From Desulfobacterales bacterium (GTDB taxonomy: Bacteria; Desulfobacterota; Desulfobacteria; Desulfobacterales; JAFDCJ01), in assembly GCA_029939875.1 (NCBI GenBank), contig JAOZSC010000119.1:1-7418 (forward strand): a stretch of 7,418 nt of DNA, written 5' to 3'. The notes below the pieces were generated by a model, which made no database searches, was not told the origin of the DNA, and saw only the letters and a list, made by a program, of their open reading frames with translations. Within the stretch, counting starts at the first letter, position 1; the number at the start of each line of letters is the position of its first letter. Positions 1-7,157 of this stretch are shown in pieces. The position numbers and the translations under genes were made by a program.

Positions 1-284
1 TAAAAACAATAGCGAGTTGAAGAAAAAATATGAAGCGCTTATTATAAAATTCAAGATTTGCCCCAGGCTCATGAAAATACCCAGCAGAATCGTAATAATG
101 GTTATGGCGGTCAGCATGCCGCAGGTGTCCGCATGGTGGCAACCAGACTGGAAGCTCCTGAAATCAGGCAGAACAGAGAAATCATGTATACGGCTGTGCC
201 GATGCCGTCGAAGGCAGTACCCCGGACCCTGATCCACCCTCCTTTCAGGCAGGTCAAGGTGAGAACCAGGTGAAAGCCGATGGG
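1..284. other. Region downstream of the permease gene with no supportable gene
   Basis: No convincing complete gene is visible on either strand. The plus-strand frames here are short, basic and low in complexity. On the minus strand the frame continuing past the permease stop stays open to a TGA at 113-111 and includes a hydrophobic stretch (MISLFCLISGASSL). An overlapping frame starting at ATG 117-115 runs open to the window edge and is also hydrophobic (MLTAITIITILLGIFMSLGQ). Neither has a correctly spaced ribosome binding site. An AAAGGAGG motif at 245-238 touches a GTG with no spacer. The last 60 bases are AT-rich, unlike the efflux genes. This could be intergenic DNA, a decayed membrane-protein gene, or the edge of a gene that continues to the left. 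Confidence 0.4.
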
Positions 285-300
285 TTACCCTTCGGCTTTC
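272..300 (-). terminator. Hairpin centred on the permease stop codon (possible 3' end or stabilising structure)
   Basis: On the minus strand the arms GAAAGCCGA (300-292) and TCGGCTTTC (280-272) pair perfectly. Inside them, GGG (290-288) pairs with CCC (284-282) after a single A-A mismatch. The three-base loop is the TAA stop codon of the RND gene. That is 12 base pairs in 29 bases. No run of T follows on either strand, so it is not a standard intrinsic terminator. It may act as a 3' barrier to exonucleases, a Rho-linked end, or an effect on termination of translation. The structure is directly visible; its role is inferred. Confidence 0.45.
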
Positions 301-3300
301 ACCGACGTTAGACCGAGATCCCCCAGTATGGAATACAAAGATGGAATCACGATCAGCACCAGCACCGTGGAGGCCATGAGTCCGAAAACGATGCTGACCG
401 CCAACGGAATCAGGATCTGGGCCTGGGTACTGCGCTCGGACAGCAGGGGGAGCAGACCCGCGATGGTGGTCAACGACGTCAGCAGCACGGCGCGAAAGCG
501 CTCCCTGCTGGCGCGACGGGCCGCTTCGGCAACGGCTATGCCGTTTCTGACATGAATCTTGATGAACTCCACCAGCAAAATGGAGTCGTTGACCACGATT
601 CCGGCCAGGGAAACGGCCCCCATCATGCCCGGCATGGAAAGGTCCATACCCATGATAATGTGTCCCCAGATGACGCCGATAAAGGCAAAAGGAATGGCGA
701 CCATGACCACCACCGGCTCGATGTAGCTGCGGAACTGGAAGCTGAGCAGGATGAAGATGCCCACCAGACCGATCAGGAAACCGCGGCCCAGGGATGAACC
801 GGTTTCCGCCGACTCCCTGGACTCTCCTTCCAGGCTGGTGCGGATATCCGGGTACCTGTGCTTGAATTCGGGCATGAGCGTATGTTTGAGCCGTGTCATG
901 ATCTGGCTGGTGTTGGTGATGCGTGCATCCACATCCCCCTGGATCGTCACCGTGCGCATCCCGTCCACCGAGGCAATGCGGGCATACCCGCGGCTTTCGG
1001 TGATCTCGGCCACCGATCCCAGGGGGGCCTGCTTGCCGTCGGGCAGCGTGACGTGAAATAAGGCCAGGTCGGCCAGGGAGTTGCGGTCGGCATCGTCCAG
1101 GCGGACATCGATCTCATAGGATTCGCCGCCCACCTGGATTTCACTGGCCGTACGGCCGTAGAAGGCGCTGCGCAGCTGGGAGGCCACGCCTTGCGCATCC
1201 AGATCCAGTCCCTTGACCCCTTCGCGCAACCGGATGCTGATCTCCGGTTTGCCGGGCCGCAGATCGTCGGACAGGTCAAAGACACCTTCGAACTGCCCCA
1301 GCCAGGCCTGGAGTTCCAGGGAAGCGGCTTTCAACTGCTCAAGGTCATGGCCGCGCAGGCGGATATCGATGGGCCTGCCTGCCGGCCCGATGCTCATCTC
1401 GCCGAATTTCAGGGAAATGACGTCCGGTACGCTGCCTGCAAGCTCCCGCCAGCGGTTGATCACATCGTCCACCAGGGCGTTGCGGATTTCGGCGGAGAGC
1501 AGGTCGACGGTCACCGTGGCCACATGGGCGCCGGATTCCGATGCTTCCGTGTTGACGTTGAACTGGATGGACACATTTTCCACCAGGTGCCGGCCGTCTG
1601 GCTGGAGGGGGGTAAACTCCTCATCCACCGTTTCAATGGCATCAGTGAGGCGGGTCACCAGGGCTTCGGTTTGTTCCAGAGGCGTTCCCTGGGGCAGCAG
1701 GATGCGGCCCATGATCACATCTCCGTCCACGTCGGGAAAGGCTTTGAACTTCAGGTGGCCGGCCGCCATCATGCCCACCGACAGGATGAACACGGCTGCG
1801 GTGGTGCCCACCACCAGGTAGCGCCAGCGGACGGCCGTATCCACCACGCGCCCCAGCACTTTTTCCCGCAGCGTTTCGATGAATCCGTCAAAAAGCCTCC
1901 GAAAACGTCCCTTTTTATTGGGGTTGTGGCGGGCCAGGGAGTGGGCCAGATGGTTGGGCAGAATCCAGAAGGCCTCGATCAGGCTGACCGCCATGACCAT
2001 GATCAACACCACCGGCATCACTTTGAGCACTTTGCCCATGTTGCCCTGGAGAAAGGCCAGGGGACCGAACACGCAAATGGTGGTGGTAAAGGAGGCGATG
2101 ACCCCGTTTTTGACCTCGCCCACCCCGTCGATGACGGCAGAAAGGGCGGATTTCCCCCGGGCCAGGTGGCTGGCCACGTTCTCGGATAAAACAATGGCAT
2201 CGTCCATCAGCAGGCCCAGGGCGATGAGCAGGCCCACCATGGTGATCATGTTCAGGGAGTAATCGATCTGGGGCATGAGGAAAAAGGCACCGAAAAACGA
2301 TACCGGCAGCCCCATGGTCACCCAGAAAGAGAGGCGAATATTGAAAAAGAGCCACATGGTCAGAAAAACCAGCAGCAGTCCCTGCAGCCCGTTTTTGACA
2401 AGCAGCTGCAACCGGTCCCGGACAATGGAGGACATGTCCTGGGTCAGGGTCAGTTTCACATCCGAAGGGACGATCTCCTGCTCGTGGTCCACAAAGGCCT
2501 GTACCGCATCGTATACCGTGAGGGTGTCTTCCACCTTGGTTTTGCTGATCTCCAGCAACCCGGCCCGCCGGCCGTCGAACAGGAATTTGTCCTCGTCCAG
2601 TTCAAACCGGTCCCGGATACTGGCGATCTCCCCCAGGTGGATCTCCGCTCCGCTGTCACCGGCATGCACCACCAGGTCTTCAAAGGCCCTGGGAGTTTTA
2701 CGTTCGTCGGTGAAGCGGATCAGGATGTCCCGGTCACTGGTTTCGATGGACCCGGCGGGCAGGTCCACGCTCTGGCGGGCGATCACGCCGGCGATGTCGT
2801 CTAAGGAAATTCCGTATTGAATCAGGGTGTCGGCCGGTATCTGAATGCGGATCTGGCGCTCGGAAAAGCCGCTGACCGTCACCAGGGAAACGCCGGCATC
2901 CTGTTTGAGCCGGTCCTTGAGATCTTCGCAGTAGTTTTTCAGGTCTGTATCGGCCATGGGGCCGGACACCGCAATGGAGACCACATGGTCGGTGCTGTTG
3001 AGCTCCTTGACCACCGGGTCCTCGGCCTGATCCGGAAAATCGCCGATGGCGTCGACTTCGGTCTTGATGTCCGTCAAAAATGCTGCCATGTCCCCGCCGG
3101 ACTGCATCTCCACGGTCACGGAGCCCATGCTTTCCCTGGACTCTGCGGTGACCTCCTTCACATAACTGATCCCGTCGATGGCATCCTCGATGCGCCGGCA
3201 GACGGCGTCTTCCACATCCTCGGCCGTGGCACCGGGGTAAACCACACTGACCTGGACCTTGTCTTTTGAAAAATCGGGAAAGGTTTCCCTCCGCAGGGTG

Positions 3301-3383
3301 GGCAGACTCACGGCACCAATCACCAGGAAAAAGATCATCAGGAGATTGGCGGCCGTGGGATGTTTGGCAAAAAAACGAATCAT
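285..3383 (-). CDS. RND-family efflux permease (inner-membrane pump, AcrB/HAE1-like)
   Basis: This is the 1032-residue inner-membrane proton-driven pump of a tripartite efflux system, a normal length for the hydrophobe/amphiphile RND family. TM1 lies at about residues 12-30 and a large periplasmic loop runs to about 330. TM2 begins near 333, TM7 is near 522-543, a second large periplasmic loop spans about 545-865, and TM8-TM12 run from 868 to about 1022. The TM4 proton-relay pair is present as Asp394-Asp395 (LLMDDAIVLSEN). The TM11 threonine is present as Thr969. The position matching the AcrB TM10 lysine is Asn932 (GIVVNDSILLVEF), so this belongs to a subgroup without that lysine. The ATG follows a strong GGGAGG site that overlaps the adaptor's TAG stop, with only 12 bases between the genes, which implies translational coupling. 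The substrate (drug, solvent, lipid or metal) cannot be assigned, although the loops and the DD pair argue against the heavy-metal branch. Family call is firm; exact orthology is not claimed. Confidence 0.95.
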   Translation of the reverse strand: MIRFFAKHPTAANLLMIFFLVIGAVSLPTLRRETFPDFSKDKVQVSVVYPGATAEDVEDAVCRRIEDAIDGISYVKEVTAESRESMGSVTVEMQSGGDMAAFLTDIKTEVDAIGDFPDQAEDPVVKELNSTDHVVSIAVSGPMADTDLKNYCEDLKDRLKQDAGVSLVTVSGFSERQIRIQIPADTLIQYGISLDDIAGVIARQSVDLPAGSIETSDRDILIRFTDERKTPRAFEDLVVHAGDSGAEIHLGEIASIRDRFELDEDKFLFDGRRAGLLEISKTKVEDTLTVYDAVQAFVDHEQEIVPSDVKLTLTQDMSSIVRDRLQLLVKNGLQGLLLVFLTMWLFFNIRLSFWVTMGLPVSFFGAFFLMPQIDYSLNMITMVGLLIALGLLMDDAIVLSENVASHLARGKSALSAVIDGVGEVKNGVIASFTTTICVFGPLAFLQGNMGKVLKVMPVVLIMVMAVSLIEAFWILPNHLAHSLARHNPNKKGRFRRLFDGFIETLREKVLGRVVDTAVRWRYLVVGTTAAVFILSVGMMAAGHLKFKAFPDVDGDVIMGRILLPQGTPLEQTEALVTRLTDAIETVDEEFTPLQPDGRHLVENVSIQFNVNTEASESGAHVATVTVDLLSAEIRNALVDDVINRWRELAGSVPDVISLKFGEMSIGPAGRPIDIRLRGHDLEQLKAASLELQAWLGQFEGVFDLSDDLRPGKPEISIRLREGVKGLDLDAQGVASQLRSAFYGRTASEIQVGGESYEIDVRLDDADRNSLADLALFHVTLPDGKQAPLGSVAEITESRGYARIASVDGMRTVTIQGDVDARITNTSQIMTRLKHTLMPEFKHRYPDIRTSLEGESRESAETGSSLGRGFLIGLVGIFILLSFQFRSYIEPVVVMVAIPFAFIGVIWGHIIMGMDLSMPGMMGAVSLAGIVVNDSILLVEFIKIHVRNGIAVAEAARRASRERFRAVLLTSLTTIAGLLPLLSERSTQAQILIPLAVSIVFGLMASTVLVLIVIPSLYSILGDLGLTSVKAEG

Positions 3384-3395
3384 GGTGAAACCTCC

Positions 3396-4793
3396 CTATT
3401 GAATACTCGTCAGGCCGCCGGCTTGCGCCGTAAGTCGCCTGCTCAGTTCTTCGTCTTCCTGAGCGGCGAGCAGCATGCCTTCCACTGCCGGCATCACGTC
3501 GGATACGACTACCTGTTCACCGGCGGCCAAACCGTCGCGGATGACGGCGAAATCGGACTGGGTGAAGGCCACACTGACCTCCCTGCGTCTGAGCCTGTTC
3601 TCCCCATCCACCACATAGATGCGCCCGTCGTGGAGGGCCGAGCGCGGGACCACAATCTGCGCGGTAAGGGGACACCCGCTGATCGTAACCTCGCAGAACA
3701 TGTTGCGCACCAGAGGCGGCCGCTGGCCGAAGATGACGATGCCATAGGGGTCATCCACGGCAACGATGATTCCCACTGTACGGGTCTGGGCATCCAGGGA
3801 GGCATCGGTGCGGGTGAAATCTGCATCCCAGACGGCTTTGGTGAGATTGTTGACCAGGCGCACCCTGGCCGTGAGCCCCAGATGTTTTTTGACGGCATCC
3901 ATTTTAATCCGGTCCATGGTCTTTGCCGTGGACGTGATCGGCGGTTTGCCGCTGGCGCCAACGACCCTCCGCATGGCCTCCATGGAGATCCGGGCATTGA
4001 TTTCCGCCCTGGCAATGCCGTCTGCACTGGCGATGGCACTGCCCTGCCGGATGTATTGCCCCGCCTCCGCGGTGGTTTCGGTGATGCGGCAGTCAAAGGG
4101 GGCTGTGATTTCCGTTCGCGTAAGATTGACCCGGGCTTCCTTGAGCTGAACACTGCCGTATTTCAGGTCTGCCTCAAGGGCCTTTCTGGAGGCGGGGATC
4201 AGGGCCATGGAATTTTCGATCTCCTGCACCTGGGCCAGCTGGATTTGATAGTTCATCACCGATTGATCCAGGGCGCTGCTGGAGATGGAGTTGGTCTCCA
4301 TGGCCTGCTGGTTGCGGGCCAGCTCCTTTTGTTTAAGATTCAGCAACGTCTTTTGGATTTTCAGAGAAGCGCGGTAATTATTTTCCTTTCGCGCAAGTTC
4401 GTCCAGTTGAGCGTCAAGGCTTTCAATATTGATCGCCATGCGGTTGACGGTCAACTCGTAATCGGTGGGGTCAATGCGTACCAGCACCTCTCCTTTGCGG
4501 ACGAAATTGCCTTTTTTAAACCCGGGACTTACTTCGACGATCTTGCCGCTGACTTCGGGAACCACCTGCCACACCTGGCCGGGCTCCGCATACCCGTAGC
4601 CGATGGCACGGGGCACCACTTCCACGGGCGCGAGGCGGATGGTGCGCACCTGCCGAGGCACCTCGGCAGCGGCTTTCTTCCGGGGTTCTTTCTGGTTACG
4701 GACCATCACGGTCACCACCGCGACTGCAATGATCACTGGAACAAATATCAGCAGCCGTTTCATGATTATTTTTGATTTCGAATCAGGATTCAT
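3396..4793 (-). CDS. RND efflux periplasmic adaptor subunit (membrane fusion protein, HlyD/AcrA-like)
   Basis: This adaptor bridges the inner-membrane permease and the outer-membrane channel. Numbering below starts at the upstream ATG (4799). An uncleaved N-terminal anchor lies at about residues 16-33 (LLIFVPVIIAVAVVTVMV). A biotinyl-lipoyl half-domain follows (VPEVSGKIVEVSPGFKKG, about 80-97), then an alpha-helical hairpin at about 118-215. The hairpin tip (ARNQQAMETNSIS, 161-173) resembles the Arg...Ser docking motif that contacts TolC-type channels. The second lipoyl half includes TEITAPFDCRI, followed by beta-barrel and membrane-proximal domains (RPPLVRNMFCEV; VVPRSALHDGRIYVV). At about 465 residues it is longer than AcrA, with a longer barrel section. 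I chose the ATG at 4793-4791 because AAGGA (4804-4800) lies six bases upstream of it but directly abuts the ATG at 4799. The alternative start adds only two residues. The permease gene follows after 12 bases. No lipobox is present. Confidence 0.92.
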   Translation of the reverse strand: MNPDSKSKIIMKRLLIFVPVIIAVAVVTVMVRNQKEPRKKAAAEVPRQVRTIRLAPVEVVPRAIGYGYAEPGQVWQVVPEVSGKIVEVSPGFKKGNFVRKGEVLVRIDPTDYELTVNRMAINIESLDAQLDELARKENNYRASLKIQKTLLNLKQKELARNQQAMETNSISSSALDQSVMNYQIQLAQVQEIENSMALIPASRKALEADLKYGSVQLKEARVNLTRTEITAPFDCRITETTAEAGQYIRQGSAIASADGIARAEINARISMEAMRRVVGASGKPPITSTAKTMDRIKMDAVKKHLGLTARVRLVNNLTKAVWDADFTRTDASLDAQTRTVGIIVAVDDPYGIVIFGQRPPLVRNMFCEVTISGCPLTAQIVVPRSALHDGRIYVVDGENRLRRREVSVAFTQSDFAVIRDGLAAGEQVVVSDVMPAVEGMLLAAQEDEELSRRLTAQAGGLTSIQ

Positions 4794-4799
4794 TTCCAT

Positions 4800-4804
4800 T
4801 CCTT
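4800..4804 (-). promoter_or_regulatory. Ribosome binding site that decides the adaptor start
   Basis: On the minus strand AAGGA is followed immediately by ATG-GAA-ATG. The first ATG has no spacer and the second has a normal six-base spacer, which favours initiation at 4793. Confidence 0.55.
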
Positions 4805-4825
4805 GTGTTGTTTTTATTTTGCCTT

Positions 4826-4848
4826 AAAAACTGGTTCTCTGGGCCAGT
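4826..4848 (-). terminator. Weak hairpin plus T-run between channel and adaptor genes (possible attenuator)
   Basis: Just after the channel stop codon, the minus strand reads ACTGG (4848-4844), a nine-base loop, CCAGT (4834-4830) and then four more T, giving a five-T run. The layout matches an intrinsic terminator, but a five-base-pair stem is short. If active, it would only partly reduce transcription into the adaptor and permease genes, giving more channel than pump. It could also be chance in this 50-base AT-rich gap. Confidence 0.25.
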
Positions 4849-4853
4849 ATTCT

Positions 4854-6314
4854 TTACTCGCTTTCATGTTTAGTGCACTCCATACCCTGCCAGCCGCCAC
4901 CCAGGGCCTTGTAAAGGCGGATGAGGTTTGAGGTGACGGTTCCGTCACTCACGGCCAGTTTGTCCTGGTAGGAGAGCAGCGACCGCTGGCTGTCCAGTAC
5001 ATTCTGGAAATCGGTCAATCCTGCCCGATACTGGTTCCGGGCCTGGGTCACCGCCCGCCGGGCTGCCTTTGATGCCTGTACAAGGGCATCGCGGCGGATC
5101 TGTTCGTCGGCATAGGCCACAAGGGCATTTTCCACATCCTCCAGGGCCGTCAGGATGGCGGCCTTGTATTTGATCAGGGCCTGCTCCTGCAGGGCGGTTT
5201 CAACTTCGATTTGTCGGCCGATCCGGCCGGCGTCGAAAATACGCCAGGAAAAAGTGGGGCCGATGCTGAAGGTACGGCTGGCGGTGTTGAAAAGGTCGCT
5301 GCTGGACAAAGACTCAAGGCCGACGGAACCTGACAGGCTGAACTTGGGGTACAATTCGGCTGTGGCTACCCCGATACTGGCGGTCTGTGCGGCCAGCTCC
5401 CATTCGGCCTGGCGCACATCCGGACGCCGGCGCAGGGTGTCCGCCGGGACTCCCACGGCAATTTCCATGGGAGTAACCGGAATGGGACCAGGGTCAGTCA
5501 CTTCCCGGGCAAGGGTGCCCGGCTGTCGGCCCAGGAGCACGGCCAGGCGGTTTTTGGCCTGCTCCAGTCCGGTGTTCAGGGAGGGAATTTCCGCCCGGGT
5601 GCTTTCCAGATTGTAGCGGGCCTGCTCGACCTCCAGTTGCGCGGCCAGGCCGGCATCATACCGGTTTTGCACCATGCGCAACGTTTCCGCCTGGGCATCC
5701 TGGTTGGCCCGGGCAATGGAAAGACGGGTTTGATAGGATCGAACCTCTACATAGTTCAGGGCGATTTCAGCCGTCATGCTGACCAGCACATCGTGCATAT
5801 CTTCCTGGCTGGCCGCCGTGTTTGCATCAGCTTTTTCAATGGCCCGCCGGACACCGCCGAAAATGTCGATTTCCCAGCTGGAATCGAACCCGGTGCTGTA
5901 AAGGTTGCGTTCAGTGCCGAGCCCGGTGGATTCGCTGGAGCGGCTTTTTGTTGCCGAGCCGGTGGCAGCGATGGTCGGAAAGCGGTCGGCAGCGCTGATT
6001 CCCCTTCTGGCACGTGCCTCTTGCAGACGTGCGGCAGCGGCCCGAAGATCCAGGTTGCCGGTGACGGCCTGCTTAATAAGGCCCGACAAGGCCGGGTCAT
6101 CCAGGGTCTGCCACCATTTTGCCAGGGTCCCGGGGTCCATGGGCTGAGAACGCAGGCCGTCACGAAGCTCACTTAGCCATTGCTCCGGTGTTGCTGTTTC
6201 CGGTTTCACATAGTCCGGACCCACGGCCGCACATCCTAAAAATATCCCCAGCACCCCGATAATGGCGGCACCGGCCAGTTTCTTCTTGAAGTTTTTGATT
6301 GAAAATAGTTTCAT
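4854..6314 (-). CDS. Outer-membrane efflux channel lipoprotein (OprM/NodT-type, TolC superfamily)
   Basis: This 486-residue protein is the outer-membrane exit duct of the pump, of typical length for the NodT/OprM group. A lysine-rich start (KNFKKK) and hydrophobic stretch (LAGAAIIGVLGIFLGC) end in a lipobox with lipidation at Cys28, followed by the family hallmark AAVGPDYVKPE. Two tandem outer-membrane efflux repeats follow. The first (about 75-275) includes EIALNYVEVRSYQTRL and NRLAVLLGRQPG. The second begins with the group signature at 294-301 (LRRRPDVR), continues with IGVATAELYPKFSLSGSVG, and ends with TALEDVENALVAY and FQNVLDSQRSLLSYQD. The ATG is preceded by AGGCGGAT at a normal distance. 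The gene starts 95 bases after the regulator stop; that gap has a small CCCA/TGGG stem and a short T-rich run but no clear second promoter. Placing the channel gene first in the operon differs from the common adaptor-permease-channel order. Family assignment is firm. Confidence 0.94.
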   Translation of the reverse strand: MKLFSIKNFKKKLAGAAIIGVLGIFLGCAAVGPDYVKPETATPEQWLSELRDGLRSQPMDPGTLAKWWQTLDDPALSGLIKQAVTGNLDLRAAAARLQEARARRGISAADRFPTIAATGSATKSRSSESTGLGTERNLYSTGFDSSWEIDIFGGVRRAIEKADANTAASQEDMHDVLVSMTAEIALNYVEVRSYQTRLSIARANQDAQAETLRMVQNRYDAGLAAQLEVEQARYNLESTRAEIPSLNTGLEQAKNRLAVLLGRQPGTLAREVTDPGPIPVTPMEIAVGVPADTLRRRPDVRQAEWELAAQTASIGVATAELYPKFSLSGSVGLESLSSSDLFNTASRTFSIGPTFSWRIFDAGRIGRQIEVETALQEQALIKYKAAILTALEDVENALVAYADEQIRRDALVQASKAARRAVTQARNQYRAGLTDFQNVLDSQRSLLSYQDKLAVSDGTVTSNLIRLYKALGGGWQGMECTKHESE

Positions 6315-6409
6315 ACGTTTATCCGCCTGTAAATTGCTATCCGGCCCTTGTTAATGCCTGAGAAAATAACCCAGACCGTGGGCAGTACAAAAATCGTTGA
6401 TCCGATCCT

Positions 6410-7084
6410 TCAGCTTTGGGTGCGGACCGTGCTGTCTGTCTGGTCTGGTTTGAGAGCTTTGTCTATCCATGCGATGATCAGTTGGCGAATTTCCCCGGTT
6501 TCCGCATCGCTGTATCCGTGCAGACCGAGATGGCGCACGATCAACTGCCTGCCGTGATGGAAAGTCATGACCTGACCCAGGAGGATGAATGCCTTAAAAG
6601 TAGTGGTCCTGTGGTCGTTTTCGCCGGTAATGGCGGCAATTAACCGGGAGATTACGTCAAGCTCGCGCCGGATCACTTTTTTGTAAAGGATGTCGAAAGC
6701 CGATGACGGGTTCAATTGTTCCCGGATGATCAGTTGGTGGTGCGGTGCGTTGGGGGGGCGACTGCAACTAAATTCCACCATGGCGCCTATCAACTGTTTC
6801 AAATATCCCAAGGCGGTTTCCGGATCACGGTCGCCTTTCTCCAGGAAAGCACGGGCAGCCTCTAAATTATGATTTAAATATTGAGAATGTAAATCGGTGA
6901 ATCTTTCAAAGACGGCAAGGTAAAGCCCCTTTTTGCTTCCGAAATAATAGGGGATGGCCGCCAGGTTGCAGCCCGCTTTTTCGGCGACCGAGCGTGTTGT
7001 CGTCCCCTCAAATCCATTGGCGGCAAAGGCCTCAGTGCCTGCCTTGATCAATTTTTCTTTGGTGGTCTCTTTCTTGTCTTTCAC
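6410..7084 (-). CDS. TetR-family transcriptional regulator, CecR/YbiH-type C-terminal domain
   Basis: This 224-residue regulator is most likely the local repressor of the efflux operon. The N-terminal TetR DNA-binding domain covers about residues 8-60, with the helix-turn-helix at about 28-50 (TTTRSVAEKAGCNLAAIPYYF, ending in GSKKGLY). The C-terminal ligand-binding half, especially FKAFILLGQVMTFHHGRQL and VRHLGLHGYS, resembles the CecR/YbiH (DUF1956) group, and the length fits that group. In E. coli, CecR controls transporter genes linked to antibiotic sensitivity; that is family knowledge, and the ligand here is unknown. Translation starts at a GTG (7084-7082) with AAGGAG (7095-7090) five bases upstream. 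It is the first gene of the operon and sits just behind a promoter overlapped by tandem palindromic repeats, which points to autorepression together with repression of the pump genes. Confidence 0.9.
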   Translation of the reverse strand: MKDKKETTKEKLIKAGTEAFAANGFEGTTTRSVAEKAGCNLAAIPYYFGSKKGLYLAVFERFTDLHSQYLNHNLEAARAFLEKGDRDPETALGYLKQLIGAMVEFSCSRPPNAPHHQLIIREQLNPSSAFDILYKKVIRRELDVISRLIAAITGENDHRTTTFKAFILLGQVMTFHHGRQLIVRHLGLHGYSDAETGEIRQLIIAWIDKALKPDQTDSTVRTQS

Positions 7085-7118
7085 AGGTACTCCTTGCTTG
7101 ACGGCAAAATTTCAACGG

Positions 7119-7147
7119 AAGATAAGTCAATCGATTGATTAAGTCAA
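7119..7147 (-). promoter_or_regulatory. Sigma70-like promoter for the regulator and efflux operon
   Basis: On the minus strand TTGACT (7147-7142) matches the -35 consensus at five of six bases. It is followed by a 17-base spacer and TATCTT (7124-7119), which matches the -10 consensus at four of six. The predicted transcription start, near 7112, leaves a short leader of about 27 bases before the GTG of the tetR gene. It is the best minus-strand candidate that I see upstream of the operon, and its -35 element and spacer coincide with the tandem repeats. Confidence 0.6.
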
Positions 7148-7157
7148 GCGATTAATT
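7124..7157. repeat. Two tandem 17-bp repeats, probable TetR operator pair
   Basis: Repeat 1 (7124-7140) is AAGTCAATCGATTGATT and repeat 2 (7141-7157) is AAGTCAAGCGATTAATT. They match at 15 of 17 positions and abut with no spacer. Repeat 1 contains a perfect 12-base palindrome, TCAATCGATTGA (7127-7138), while repeat 2 is a degenerate version. Palindromic sites of this kind over a promoter are typical operators for dimeric TetR proteins. The repeats cover the -35 element and whole spacer of the operon promoter, so a bound regulator would block RNA polymerase. Sequence and position are seen; binding by this regulator is inferred. Confidence 0.6.

Noticed and set aside
1191..2189. Plus-strand 332-codon open frame antisense to the RND gene
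   Set aside because: The product is low-complexity, rich in His, Gly and Gln, with no domain or ribosome binding site. The opposite strand encodes conserved RND membrane segments.
4761..4763. Alternative downstream start for the adaptor (Met13, before KRLLIF)
   Set aside because: It has no Shine-Dalgarno sequence upstream, whereas the start at 4793 has AAGGA at six bases.
3360..4775. Plus-strand 471-codon open frame antisense to the adaptor gene
   Set aside because: It is the mirror of a well-supported adaptor gene. Its product is rich in Gly, His and Asp with no recognisable domain, as expected of antisense frames in GC-rich coding DNA.
6370..6384. Small CCCA/TGGG hairpin followed by a T-rich stretch on the minus strand between tetR and the channel gene
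   Set aside because: The stem is only four pairs and the T-run is interrupted, so it is too weak to call a terminator or attenuator.
6392..6405. Possible third operator half-site (AATCGTTGAT) in the gap before the channel gene
   Set aside because: It matches the operator core only with a one-base deletion and lacks a proper dyad.
7098..7126. Plus-strand TTGACG-17-GATAAG promoter-like pair in the tetR upstream region
   Set aside because: The -10 match is poor and no plus-strand gene follows. The minus-strand promoter explains the region better.
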